Program-made: the position numbers and the translations under genes
From: Syngnathus acus
Lineage: Eukaryota > Chordata > Actinopteri > Syngnathiformes > Syngnathidae
Reading direction: 5' to 3'
NCBI RefSeq assembly: GCF_901709675.1
Contig: NC_051092.1
Span: forward strand, 1,368,491 to 1,432,490
DNA length: 64,000 nt
Notes under the pieces: model-generated
The model's input: only the letters and a program-made list of their open reading frames with translations
What the model was told of the DNA's origin: nothing
The model's database searches: none
In this document: piece by piece, positions 47,331-59,494 of the stretch
Position numbering within the stretch: the first letter of the stretch is position 1
Layout of the letters: every line of letters starts with the position of its first letter

Positions 47331-49639
47331 GACAAATATCAGTGCTCTTTGACTAGATTTAATTCACTTAGCAGAAATACAACATCAAATAGTAGGCCTC
47401 CATTAACTGATCTTTCATGTTAAATATGAATATCATGAATATTCTATTCACGGTCATGCGAGAACAATTATCCCGATGTGTGAAAGACTTAAAAAAAATA
47501 AAAATAAATCTAGTTTTAATAATTTACATTATTAAAAAAAAAAAAAAAGCCAAACGGACTCTGAAAATGATCCCACTGGTTGTTTTTTCCAAAATGTCAC
47601 CTCGATGTGTCATATTTGATCTGCTGGGCAAAATGACAAAGCAATGCACTGGATCAGACGGAGATCAGTGAAAACAGACGTTTCGTTTATGGTGGGATCA
47701 AACTGTCATCACTGTGGAATTTACCAGCCCTTGGTCCTGAAAGCCGAAAGGTTAACTAGATTGGCCGTGTTTGTTGTTGTCAACAAATCCTAGGAAAAGA
47801 CCAAAACCATACGTCAGTGTTTCCCAAATATTCTTGTGCTTTGTCTTTCCCGAACATATTTTTTTTTCCCAAATAAAATGAATCTCATAGAAAAGAAAAT
47901 GTTTTTCAGTGTGATGCCTTTCAAAATCCCAATTTTCTCAAATGAAAGAATCCTTTCGACATCGTGGCTCATGTAAGAAATGACATGAAAACATCATTTT
48001 GACCTGATTCATCTGCAACACTTTCAGCAACTCAAATGGCAAGCAAATTCCTTTTGAAAGTTGTTGAAACAAATTAAATTCTTTGCCAGACCTCCTAAAG
48101 GTCAGCTCTTCCCTTTCGCGGCAGAAATAAGAATGCTGCGCTGCGCCGTGTCGGCTGATTGCTTTACTCTCTAGGCAATGTCAATTTTGCGGAAGTACCG
48201 GCGGATTAAGTCGGCGGGACGTCAAGGGCCCTCGTAGAAGCCGCTATCTTGTCTCAGCCAAGGGTCCGAAAGCCCATGTCTATTATCAGAGACACCCCAA
48301 GGACAGATGTTTTAGGCTTAGGGGGGTGATGGAGAATAATAGCACATTAGATTCCTAATGTCTCTCCGATGCAGGACTCGTGGGAGACAGAACTCCTGGG
48401 TAATCCAAATTCATCCCTCGCTTTCTCTCTGTCCCTCTTTCCCCCTCCCCGTCTTCCTTCAGGTTCTTTGCACTAAACAGAGTTGGGTCGTCTGTACCTC
48501 TTGAGGTGTGGAATCCTCGCCTGGAGCTACATGCAACTCGCTCCATTCATCAAACGCGTGACCCTCTCCAGTCAGGGATAAGATTCTCCCGACTAATGAA
48601 CCCAGGACACGGTAAGAACATATGTGTGTGTCAGATCATGATGAAAATATCTAATTAAAAAAAGAAAATTAAGGAATCAGTGATGAGAAACGACTCAAAC
48701 TTACATTATTGGCAGTTTTTATTTCGATTGGTCAATCAAAAAGCTTTCAAGAATCGCACGAACCTCAGTTGGGGGAAAAAAAAAAAAAAGAAATCTTCCA
48801 AGTATGTACATGCTAGCATTAGCAACTCCCTACTGCCTCATCACCAGCATGAAGCCCCCAACCCCCTCCTCCAAACCGAAACCAAGGGTACACCTTGATG
48901 AGCAAGGAGGGAGGCTAATTTAGTCCCCAGGCTTAATTAATCCAATGTGTTTTTTTTTTTTTTTTTTGATAAATGACTTGCAAATTATGCTGCAATAGCA
49001 GTATTGTCTGCCCGCAGAGCTGTCGAGTAGTGCCATGACACTATTGGCTAAAGTTAAAGCTCAAGTTAAGTCAACAATTTCCTTTCCAATAATATGTACT
49101 CTGTGGCCCCCCGCTAAGCTAAACACGCTAGTTGGATTCAAATTGCATTTGTGGAATAGGAATTAAGCAGCATACTGTTTTTATCCATCTCAGAAAGCGG
49201 CCATTTTGCAACTTGCTGTCGACTGAAAATGACATCACCGTTGCTCCGGCCAATCACGGCTCAGCTTGCGAATTTGACATGACCAAACACCAATAACAAG
49301 TGATTAAAGAGAAATACATAAATACATAAATACATAAATAAATGCCACTTAAAATTAATTGAAGTGTGATTTGACAAAAGTTCTAATTTGATCTCAGGCT
49401 ATATCCCAAACTCTGGCAACACTTTTACTCTTTGCAGTCCAGACTCGCTAACTTTCCCAGAAATTTCGGCCCGTATTTCGCCCTATGTTGTATGACTCCA
49501 CCAACTACGTCACAGAGGTCTCTTCTTTGGAGCGTGCATTGTCCTAACCGAGGTGGCGCTTAAAACTAACGATGTCATAAATTCTTCCGGCTAATGCGGC
49601 GCGTGTAAAGGGAGCGTCGGTTGGGTGGGGTGAGGGTCT

Positions 49640-50110
49640 GGTGATTTGAGAGGGAGGGATGATGAGATTCGGTGGCCTAGCCCAAGCAGTGAACTTGATT
49701 AAACTAATCTCATCTCTATCAAAGCATCCCTCTGATCCCCCTTGTCCCATTATTCACGGCAATGGGATAATTACAGCGAGAAGCGCCGGGGCCAGACAGC
49801 TCCGACTGACTCTCTTCCGGGCCCCTCAGACCCTGGGCGATACTGTGCGGCCGGTTCATTCTAAACACAGATTAATTATGGTCAATGGGAGGCTTCACAT
49901 CTGTCACTCTTAGTGAGGAAAAATGGAAATGATTCCTCTGAAGATGATAACGGATGTATATTAAGTCATCTGCTAGTCGGAGGTTCAATAGGGTTGAATA
50001 GGGGCCGCATTTTAATTTTGACATTTGTCAGAATAATATGGGAAAACAGCAGGGGTTGTTCTAATAGCTTGCTTGTACGAGAAAACCCACAACCTTCTCT
50101 GTAATGACAC
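49640..50110. promoter_or_regulatory. Candidate enhancer block with paired TAATC/TAATTA and TCF-like sites
   Basis: Contains CTTGATTAAACTAATCTC, TCTATCAAAGC (TCF/LEF-like), GGGATAATTACAGCG, ACAGATTAATTATGG and TTTTAATTTTGACATTTGTC. It is free of simple repeats and differs in texture from the flanks. Confidence 0.35.
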
Positions 50111-50329
50111 CTGCCTCTGATGTATGCTGCCAATTTAACACGCGTGTACGGCCATTGTCGTGACATTCACTCTCAGCAAAATGTCCTTCATAATTCTGTA
50201 TTATTAAACCTGTGTGCAATTAACACATTTCTTATTCGGTCATTAATTTTTCACAGCGTGTTGAATTTTTTTTTTAGGAGAAAATTAGCTGAATGCGACT
50301 GCAATCTTGAAATGTTACATACTTGTATG

Positions 50330-50560
50330 CGTGCACGCATTCTATTTACGACTCCCGAGTATGCAAATTAAAGCGTGAACATGATAATATATGTTTATGC
50401 AAATGAGGCATGCTTCAATGTATTAAGCAGAAGGGCCCGGTAGGGTACTTGCAAATATTTTCCTTTTTAAGTAAATGTTTTTTAATTAATAACACATAAA
50501 TAATTGAGTAATGCAATATTTATGTAATCAACTCAGAGGTGTTTATGGTACATCTGCAAT
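50330..50560. promoter_or_regulatory. Candidate enhancer block with two POU octamers
   Basis: Perfect ATGCAAAT octamers at 50361-50368 and 50397-50404 (same orientation, 36 bp apart) with TTTAATTAATAAC and GTAATGCAATATT nearby. Confidence 0.35.
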
Positions 50561-51479
50561 CTTTCCAGGCACTTACATTTTGCTGCTTCCGAGTGCATTT
50601 TCCACATATGGAGTGTGCAATAAAACGTGCGGGGGTGTCTTGAAAATAAATATAACCCTGAACAGCTTCACGGCGCAGAGTGTATTTAAAAAAGCATTTT
50701 GTATTTATTTGGTTGCTGTGTTAGCCCTTTTAATTTTTATGAAGAGAAGCAGTTAAGGGTGATTTCAGTGCTGTCCCGCAGACCATTATGGTGTGCGGTC
50801 ACACACACGGCGCCAAGCACACATCCCAAGGGAGGATGAACAGACAAGACTAACAGACAACCAGTCAATGTAATTATCTCCCGGAGTGGTGTTTGTGCGG
50901 GTGTGTGTGTGTGTGTGACGCTCCGGTCAAAGCTGTGTGGCCCTCTGAAAACAACCTGCAAGACGAGTTGTTTTCAGCGCCACAATGATTAGGCTTCTTG
51001 CGATGGTGTTTTTTTTCCCTCCCATTCAGTCTTGTAATGTTGTCCCGCAGGGGCGTATGTGCAGTCACTGAAAACTGACCACGCCACTTCAAACTAACAA
51101 GATTATTTGGCTGCACTGGGCCAAATAAATAAATAAATATATCCCACCTTTATTTCATGAACAGGAAGTGCATGTTGCATTATATTATGGCGGCAATGTC
51201 CATGTTACAGCTTTATGTGCTTTTTTTTTTTTTGGGCCCGGCTAAGTACGCACGTTGGATATTTTTCCCTTGAATCGTATCTTTGGTAAATCATCATGTC
51301 TCGCTTGCTTGGCTATTAACAGCAGTGTCCTTTCATTGGCGTTATCTCCAGACTCCTGATTTACACAGTTTGGAACCTTGGCCGTATCCCTTACCTTCCA
51401 AGGAGATAGCGTAATTAAATTTGTACTTTTTACAAGTCGTACTCGATAAATCTGAATAAATTAACAAGGCATTACGAAG

Positions 51480-52090
51480 ACTGCTACATTAAATTTGCAT
51501 AGTGTGTTTAATGAATATGCAAGTGCAAGTGAAAAGGTCTGCTACTGTGAACTCTTGAAATTAGCATAACTACTTCCAGCATGTTTCTTAAATAATGCTC
51601 TCATTTGCACATCACTGAGTTGGCTAATTCTAACTTCAGTCAGTGTAGCCTCATAATTAAGACTCCCGCTTTAATTTTTAATGAAGTTTACGTTACATCA
51701 ATCCTGACAGTAATGAGAGGGACATGGAAACAAAAAGGGTGCTAATAATTAAATTCGCCAGCCAGTTTGCGGCACAGTAATTCCTGAGGAGAAATTACAT
51801 GGCTAATTATTAATTTGCTCTTCATCCCATTCCACGGATAACGGCTCGTCTCCGTAGCGGTTATGCTGAGATGCAAAATGCCTTTTCACTGCCCCCAATG
51901 ACTGGGAGGTCTCGTGGATTTTAGTGCACAATTAATCATGTTGACACTCACGATTAAATGCTTTTTATTGGTGTCCATTTATTAGACCATATTACCTGAG
52001 TTGGTTTAGCGCCCGTTAAAGTCTGTCACTGGGATGAGGACATAAACAGGGTAATGATTGAATAACAATGCTGATATGAGAGCAAGATTG
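51480..52090. promoter_or_regulatory. Strongest candidate conserved non-coding element of the desert
   Basis: About 600 bp of repeat-free sequence. It has an octamer (ATTTGCAT, 51493-51500), a near-octamer at 51517, many homeodomain cores (CATAATTAAGAC, GCTAATAATTAAATTC, GGCTAATTATTAATTTGC, CACAATTAATCATG) and a TTTATTAGACC site. This density of distinct developmental sites is typical of deeply conserved enhancers near transcription-factor genes. Confidence 0.4.
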
Positions 52091-55059
52091 AAACATTTTG
52101 GACCTATACGGGGAAAAAAACGTTTTTTTTTACTGTACGGATCAGCATGCGAGTATCAAATCAACAAGATCTAGAGAAAGACAAGACAAGACAAGAAAAT
52201 GAATCCATTTGTTCTCACTCTTTCTTCATAAACGGCTTGGAGGGTTGGGAAAGAAAAGTGTTCTGGAATAGTGAATGTTAAGAATCCAAGTGGCCTCTTA
52301 AGCCTTGAGGGCTGAAGTCTTGACGTGTGATTTGAGTCTGAGGCGCTGCGGACCCGTGCTTTCATCCCTGAAAGAGAGAAATCGGGTTAAAGCTGTTCAA
52401 CTATGACAGGCACTCAAAAGTCCTTTTTACTACAACTGTTTCGAATAATCTGGACTGAGATCTTCTCATCAAAACGTGTCCTTGAGAGGACGACGTTTGT
52501 ACAGCAAGATAATGATCTCAAAGTGGAGACGGATGGATGAGAACTTGTTTTTGTCTTGTGTTTGTGAAATGATTGGAATTCTGATTTTGCATGGACCTTT
52601 AACAACTCTCCAGTACCAGTAGCTGTAATTTGGTCATGTGATGTTCACATGCTGAGCCGTGATTGGTCGTTAACTGAGCCTTGAGTAACTGCGACGTCAT
52701 TACGTTACGGCGGGTAGATTTTGCTGCTTAATTCATATTCCGCAAGCACAATATTAATTAGAATGTTATATTTAGACTAACGGCGTCGCATTATACATTG
52801 TCGAGAAAAATATTGACTTGATTTCCTCTTTAATGTGAGTCTTCTGGTTGTGGTAGTTACAAAGTAACTAGATTAATCAGCAGCCAGTGTAAATCAATTC
52901 TTATTAACGATCAATAAAACAACTAATTGATTCTGATGTGAGTTTCATTGCAAAGTTATTACTTTTGGAACTCACCCAAAAAAAATTTTATCTTCACTGA
53001 CACTTCCACAAAGTAACTCATCCTGCTTGTTGTCACGGCAACAGACTGTTTTACCCAAAGTTAATTATTTGGGATTGTAATAGTAATGGTTTAGCCAGGG
53101 GAACCAAACATTTCCCACAATGATCATCAGAATGTTAATATCTCCGTCTCTGCGACGGATAGCGCCGCTTCTCGATACGCAGGCGCTACTTGACATTTCA
53201 TCGGATTCTTCCCCATCATTCCATTATAATAACCCAAACCCCGCAGATCAAATTTGTTTGACAGAAATGTAATTACATTCTTTTGTGTGCGTGCCGCGCG
53301 AGCCATGTGTATTGTTCCCTGGCTCTAATGCAAATGCTTCGCTAGCGCTGAAGTACTTGTTCCCGAACAGGTCCGAGTCAACAGCATTACTTTCAAGTGT
53401 GGCCTCTTAAGGGCCTCTGCTAATCAACATCACAGTTCATTTGCCGTGTTGCCACTAGCCTTGGATGACAAATCCCCGACAGCCAATGCCCGCTTCAAGT
53501 GGCCTTTATCAACAAGATTTCAGAAACATACATACATATTCTTTTCTCGCCATTCGCCACGCTCTCCTGGCTTCCTCGGCTGCTTGCAGAACGGGGTTGC
53601 ATCTCCACTCCGACATTGCCGAATAGTAATGCGCCCGACGTGTCCGGCTTTTCCTCTCGCCGTACGAATATTCAAGCCTGGACTTAATTAATATAACAAA
53701 ATCCTTGTTTCCTGCACACTTTTTGATTAGTTGTGGATTAACAGGACCTTTATGTTTTCCTCACGGCGGCTCAGGTTAGCTCCCCCCTCTATTACTAAAC
53801 AAATGAATTAGTGCCTGGAAATGTGTCATGCATATTAGCGCTCTCAGCAGAGCTGGTCAAGCATGCCGGAGCAGTTTACAGCGTATTGGTGCGACGATGC
53901 TTATTGCGTTTGTCGGCAAAGCCTTTTTTTTTTTGATACATGGTTCTTGTTCGAGTCTTACAGCAGCATATTTCACAGCCCAATTAAAATGTATCAATAA
54001 GAGAGACACTTGGTTATTAGTCACTGTTGGCGCTCATTGATGAACTGATCCTTGAAAAGGAAATTCAAACATGATCAATTTGTTTCTCATGAGACTTTTT
54101 GTGGCGTTTTGTACTCAAATATTTTATTGTAATTACCAGTGTAGTGTTACTACAATCGAAAAAGCACAATTCAATGAAGTGAGACTACGTTCAAATCTTG
54201 CTAGCAGCTTTCACTTAGCCAACTGGATGTCCGCACATAAATTGCAAACTTTTCAAAACAATTGTGAGACTTGAAATAAAAAATATAGATATAGAAGGTA
54301 GAGTGTTAACCTTCCCCGTGGGTGTCCCCATCATCAGACGTGTGTTTTTGTTTACTAGCATCGCAAACACCTTTCATATTGTTATTATTATTATGTATTG
54401 TGTTGTTCTGGTCTTTGGCTTGGTTAGCCATCCTTGGAGACTATCTATTTCCCACATGTATAAGATGAAAGACAGAAAGGAAATTGCCCCTCATTTGGTC
54501 CCAGTTGGTTAAGTGTGTTCCGATCACTGCCAAGGTCTGGATGAACACGAGCCGCAACACAATAAAAAAATAAAAAAATTGCCTGATGTGTTTAACCCCC
54601 AAAGGAGTGACTTGTTCTTGGCGTCGCAGAAGCGGCCTAATGAACGCCAGTGTCAATAAAAAAAAAAAAAAAAAAAAACCTTTGGCTTAATTCCGGGTAA
54701 ACAGTCAAGTGGTAACCTGCTTTCTGCCAGCATTAATAACAGTGATGAAGAGATAATAGAAAAGTGAGTGCAACAGAGAAGAGGGGTTGGAGGTTAAACC
54801 CACAACTTTGACCCCCAGAGGTCAAACTGTAAGTGACCCACCATATCAATCCATTTAGTGCTCCTCACGTCTTATGTCACGTTTGACAGTAGTTCCGCTT
54901 TCCCGTCGTCTTTATCCTTCCATTAATATTATTTCATCCCGTGATCCCCTTCCTCTGTGCAGCTCAAAGCCCTCCATCTAATTTTTATCTTCTGCCAAAT
55001 CTAACGCTTTGTGACTGAGCTTAATTCATATCTTTTTCTCCCCCCCCCCCACCCTGTGC

Positions 55060-55300
55060 ATAATAGCCCGGCTGCTTCACGGTAAAAGTTCACTCTCCTG
55101 TTGAGATTATTGTTAATATATTACGATCGAAACGTGGCTCGTCGTTGCATTATTCGCTCATTTCCAGCTATGTGGCCGGGAAGCTTGATAATTATCGCCG
55201 AGCGTTCTGAAACGCGGTCGCTATATTAATGAGGGCCTCCTGCGTTTCCTTCGCCGCATTGAAATGGACTGTGTCATCTTGTTATTCCGTTCTTCCTCCC
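55060..55300. promoter_or_regulatory. Candidate conserved non-coding element
   Basis: Contains TTGAGATTATTGTTAATATA, CTTGATAATTATCG and GCTATATTAATGAGG in a moderately GC-rich context. Motif-based only. Confidence 0.3.
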
Positions 55301-56079
55301 CCATTTACATCTCCTCGCTTTCGCCATCCTCTTTGCCTCTCTTCTCTTATCTGTCAGCGGATAACTATCATGTGTAGTTTAATAGGATGATTTGTTGTTA
55401 GGCAAGCGCGTGTCAGAATAAGCTAGGGGGAAAAAAAGCGAAATGATGAAATGAGCGGAGCGAGCGCTGCTGTCTTGTCTGTAATGAATGGCGCGCTGGG
55501 TTGAGGGGCGCGCGGGGGGTCTCTGTTTTGGTTCCAGTCGGCAGCACAAACATGGACCTCAGGTAGTGCGCTCATCAGTCCTGCTGTTTCTCACCATATG
55601 GAGTCAATGATCTAGGAGAGGCTCAACACACACACACATACACAACACACACACACACACCTTTAGATAGCTGATCATGTTCACAATGACAATATGTTTG
55701 CACAATACAATCCGACTTTATTTATACAATTTGCATTGGTAGAAAATATATTTTGATTATCATCTAGCTATAAAGTAACCCAATTATTCCAAATGACATC
55801 CACAAGAAATAAAACACAAAGATATATAAATAATCTGACTGTCACAATAAATCGTGGCGAGATGCATACATCAATAAATACGTTAAACCTGTTTAACACT
55901 CGCGGTTGTCACCATCTCATGGCCATGAAGTGAAACTGCTACTTCAAATGCATGTCTTTCCTTGTATGTTCTTTTGTTAACCATTTTAAAAATATTAAAT
56001 AAAAATATTTTTTTTCCCCCAAAGACACACGATAAATAACTGCCTCTTTCTTTCCAAACATTGAATCGGACGAAAACGC

Positions 56080-56660
56080 TCTAGTACAAATTGAATTAGA
56101 CGTTCCCGCCTCCGCGCAATTGAGATATCTGTTACAGATGATGTAGCGTATAATGAATGCCTAATTTATGTAATTAGACCATTAAGCATAATCCGAGCAT
56201 ATGCTCTGAAAGCCCCGAGGTCTTTTTCCAGGTACTCCCTCTGACGCGCACAAAACAACTAATGGAGTGGCACGGAACACTTTACGCTATATATGCCCTG
56301 TTTGATCACAAAAAAAAAAAGGAAAACGTGCACAAAACGTCGCATTTGTCCAGATGAGACTTCCACGCATGCAGCGCTCCACGCCCGCCCGCCCGCCGCA
56401 TATATTTAGCCGGTAAGGAGGATGGCCTTGAAGCGTGCGCGCGCGCGGGTGTCCCGTCACATGGGCTAATTTTGGCATTGAGGAGCTCCTTACGAGGACC
56501 CTCCGCCTGCTAATTAATTGTCATTCTGCTGAATATTCATACCTTGCCATCAGAGCGTCCTTAATTGCACCGTAAAACATCTCCAGGGGGGCTGAAATCA
56601 CCGCGGACTTAATTAGAGGCGCGGACCTATTGGTTGACTTGGAAATTGTTTTCGCTTGCT
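56080..56660. promoter_or_regulatory. Candidate conserved non-coding element(s) about 3 kb upstream of foxb1
   Basis: Two blocks (56,100-56,260 and 56,480-56,660) have CCTAATTTATGTAATTAGAC, ACCATTAAGCATAATCC, CTAATTAATTGTC, CTTAATTGCACC and CTTAATTAGAGG sites. They are separated by a CpG-rich stretch with a (GC)n run (56,436-56,446). Confidence 0.35.
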
Positions 56661-59080
56661 CGTTCTCACACTAATGCACAAGCCGTGATAAATCTTTTGA
56701 AATCCTCAGTCCTGCGAACAAAAATTGTCTTTTTAATGTATTTTTTATTTTTTATTTTTGTGAATTGTGGTTTTGCAACAATCAAACATTTATATCGAGC
56801 ACGGTTTAACAAGATATAAATGTACAAAAACGAATAAAATAAATGGATGAAAATGCTGCACGTTTAACACGTGAACACATTTAGGTAACATTTTGCATTA
56901 AGAAAACCAATTCATTGGGTAAAAATGTCCTCAAATAATTAACGCATCACCTCCAAATTGGCATTCCCGGAAACGATTGCATTTATGAATGTTTACTGAG
57001 CTATGAAACGTTCAAAAATGCTCTTTTCCCTCCCACCCCTGCGTGGCTCTGGGTGGCAGCATATCTCAAGCGGCCTCAGTGTGAGACAATATTGTTTGGC
57101 TATCATTCGCTGCTTTAGGATGAATGGCATCGATCCTCTTTTAACAACATTTGTTTCCTATTGTGTTCGGGGTGGGGGGAGCGCAGCGGAGGAGGGCAGA
57201 CGTGTGAAAGTGGCTGTTTGATTCTCTTTTTCATCCCCGTGACCTCGGCTATTGTGTCTGGTCACCCTGGGAATGTCACGCCTCACTACTCTACTTTAAG
57301 ATGTTGCAGAGAGTGCCCTTTGTTTTGCCTCCCTTTTTTTTTTTTTTTTTAAACCTCGCACAAAATTGTTCTTGGGTGTACCACCCCCCCATTGCTTCTA
57401 AAGGATACTTCAGACTGAGGCACGGTTCACAAGTGCAATGCAATTTGGCTTATCCCAACCTTTGTTCGGCTTTTTCTACAAATGACCAAACATAGTGCAG
57501 ACTTGATCTACTGCTGCTTGAACTCGCGAGTTTGGGTGCAGCTAAGAGAGCCCATTCACACTCCGAGTCATGGTGGTATTTTCACTGTGCGCACTGGACT
57601 GATACCTCATCAACATGGAACCACACATTTCGTGCGTGACATGAAGAAAATAAAAAATCCTCATGGCGCTTTTTTTTTTTAACTGCACATAACAAATAAA
57701 ATAGACGAAGATGAATGATGTCAATTAAGCTAATATGCGTTCAAGAAGAACGGCGCGTTAAAGCACACGTGGCATTTACAACATTTGTAGAAGAAAATGA
57801 GCGTAAATTCCAGATGATGTGATTGACTTTTACGCGCGCGAATTAAACACAATAAAAGCCTTCTTTTTATAGTTTTGGTTAATGCACGAATGAATGGGTG
57901 TCAAAAGTTGTTTATCCATGGCGATGTGTTGTCATTATCCGCACTTCCTTTTGCACAAAACCTTTTGGGCTGAACATTAATAGGAACTGACAGGTGTTAA
58001 AAGCCACTCTGCAGGGGAAGGGTCTCCCCCTGAAAGAAAGAAAAAAAACACGCGGTTAAAAATATTTTTTTAAGTAGGCCTATCTATATGCACCGTCTTG
58101 CAAAACTATATCAAAACATTTTATTTTATTATATTTCACCCCCCCAAATGATCTTTGAGCTGAGAAGATGCTCTTCCATGGGCAGCTTCTGCTTTTTTTT
58201 TTTTTTCTTGTCTTTTTCTTTTTTGCCCAAAATGTCCCCCGCAATGCGATTCTTTTCTGTAATCCGTCAGACTGGTGATGGGGCGCATTGTGGATTTATT
58301 GGGGTGGCGGCGGTGGGGAGGGAGGGTGAGGTTTTGGAATTAGCATAAATTATGAGCAAATCTGCGTGTGCGTGTGTGTGGTCTTCGCCATTGCGAACCC
58401 TCCAAGCGGAAAGGTGGCCCTGCATGGCCAGGGAAAAAAAAAAAAGAAAAAAAAGCTTGAATAGCAGTCGTTCAAAATAGGCTTCCCATTTGGGTTTCAC
58501 ATTCATATAATTGACTTATGGATATTTTATACAGTTTTCCACCACACCATCTTCAAGGGTTTATTTGCATTCCTGAAGTACTCCTCAGTCTGCTTTCCAT
58601 AAACACAAAGGGGCTGATTGCCTCATGAAGTTGGAGTTTGAACAGCATTGTTTGCATTGTGTTGGAATGTTTTCATACCGTCCACTTCCTACAACATGTT
58701 TACTGCGCATTTTTGTCAACAATGGAGCAATGTGTTAATCCGTTACGAAAATAAAACATGTTTAACCGTTATTTTAATGTTGGGATTTTTTTTATTTTTA
58801 CACGTATTTATTTAATATCGCACAATTAAAAACATTAATACGCATTTTTAATAAACAATACACGCTCATTTCCGCTAATAAAAATACAGTTGCAATTTTA
58901 TGTGAAATATTTGTGCAAGTATCAAGTGTAAGCGCGCATACCTCCACACACCGAGTGCCATCGCAGTTCAATTCCGGCTGCCGAGCCTTTTCACCCTTTT
59001 TTCTGTCTTCAAATGGAAATGATTTCCATTGGCCCAAGGTGTCCATGTAAATAGGTGTAAATGAAACCAGATTATGCCTT

Positions 59081-59147
59081 CCTCCCTCCCTCCCGCCCGC
59101 CCGCCTCCGCCTCCTGCTCCCTCTCCACCTCCTCCTCCTCCTCCCAT
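59081..59147. repeat. Homopyrimidine (CCT/CCCGCC)n tract in the foxb1 promoter region
   Basis: About 65 bp of almost uninterrupted C/T on the plus strand, 350-415 bp upstream of the foxb1 start codon. Confidence 0.8.
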
Positions 59148-59149
59148 GG

Positions 59150-59494
59150 CAATTGTCATGTGATAGCAAAGAGGTGGCACATTAATGGAAGCGCCTCGGC
59201 GGGGGTCTTTTCTGCTCATGTCACTACATAAAACTATCAGATGGTTCGAGGAGGGCCATGGAGGCATCATCCACTTAGTCCGGGACGCCCCGATGAAGTC
59301 TTGTGAGCTCCTCTAGCGGGACTAGCCGAGAAAAGACGTCCAAGCAAAGCCTTCGACGTGTCGGCGCACAGGCTGGGAAAACAACTCCTGCATGAAGAAA
59401 CTCGCACCAAGGAATTAAGGGTGACTACTTGTTTTTGTTTTGTTTTTTTGCGCGTGTTTTTTTCGGGGGCGGGGGTTGAAAACTATAGCGAAGG
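59150..59494 (+). promoter_or_regulatory. foxb1: foxb1 proximal promoter and 5' UTR
   Basis: Position directly upstream of the start codon. A TACATAAAAC element near 59225-59234 is a possible TATA-like box, with a likely start a few tens of bases downstream. No intron signal was needed, since the coding region begins in the same exon. Confidence 0.35.

Larger units (their letters stand above)
36977..59494. other. Gene-free region between bnip2 and foxb1 (22.5 kb), probable foxb1 regulatory landscape
   Basis: All reading frames are short and composition-driven, and none resembles a protein. The sequence is AT-rich, with frequent TAATTA/ATTAAT homeodomain-type cores, POU octamers and several blocks that look like ancient conserved non-coding elements (separate entries). 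BNIP2 and FOXB1 also flank a gene-poor interval in human. Simple repeats: G-run 42214-42230, (AC)n 46080-46099, T-run 48951-48967, (CA)n 55627-55662, A-run 54659-54678. I see no tRNA, rRNA or coding transposon. Confidence 0.6.
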
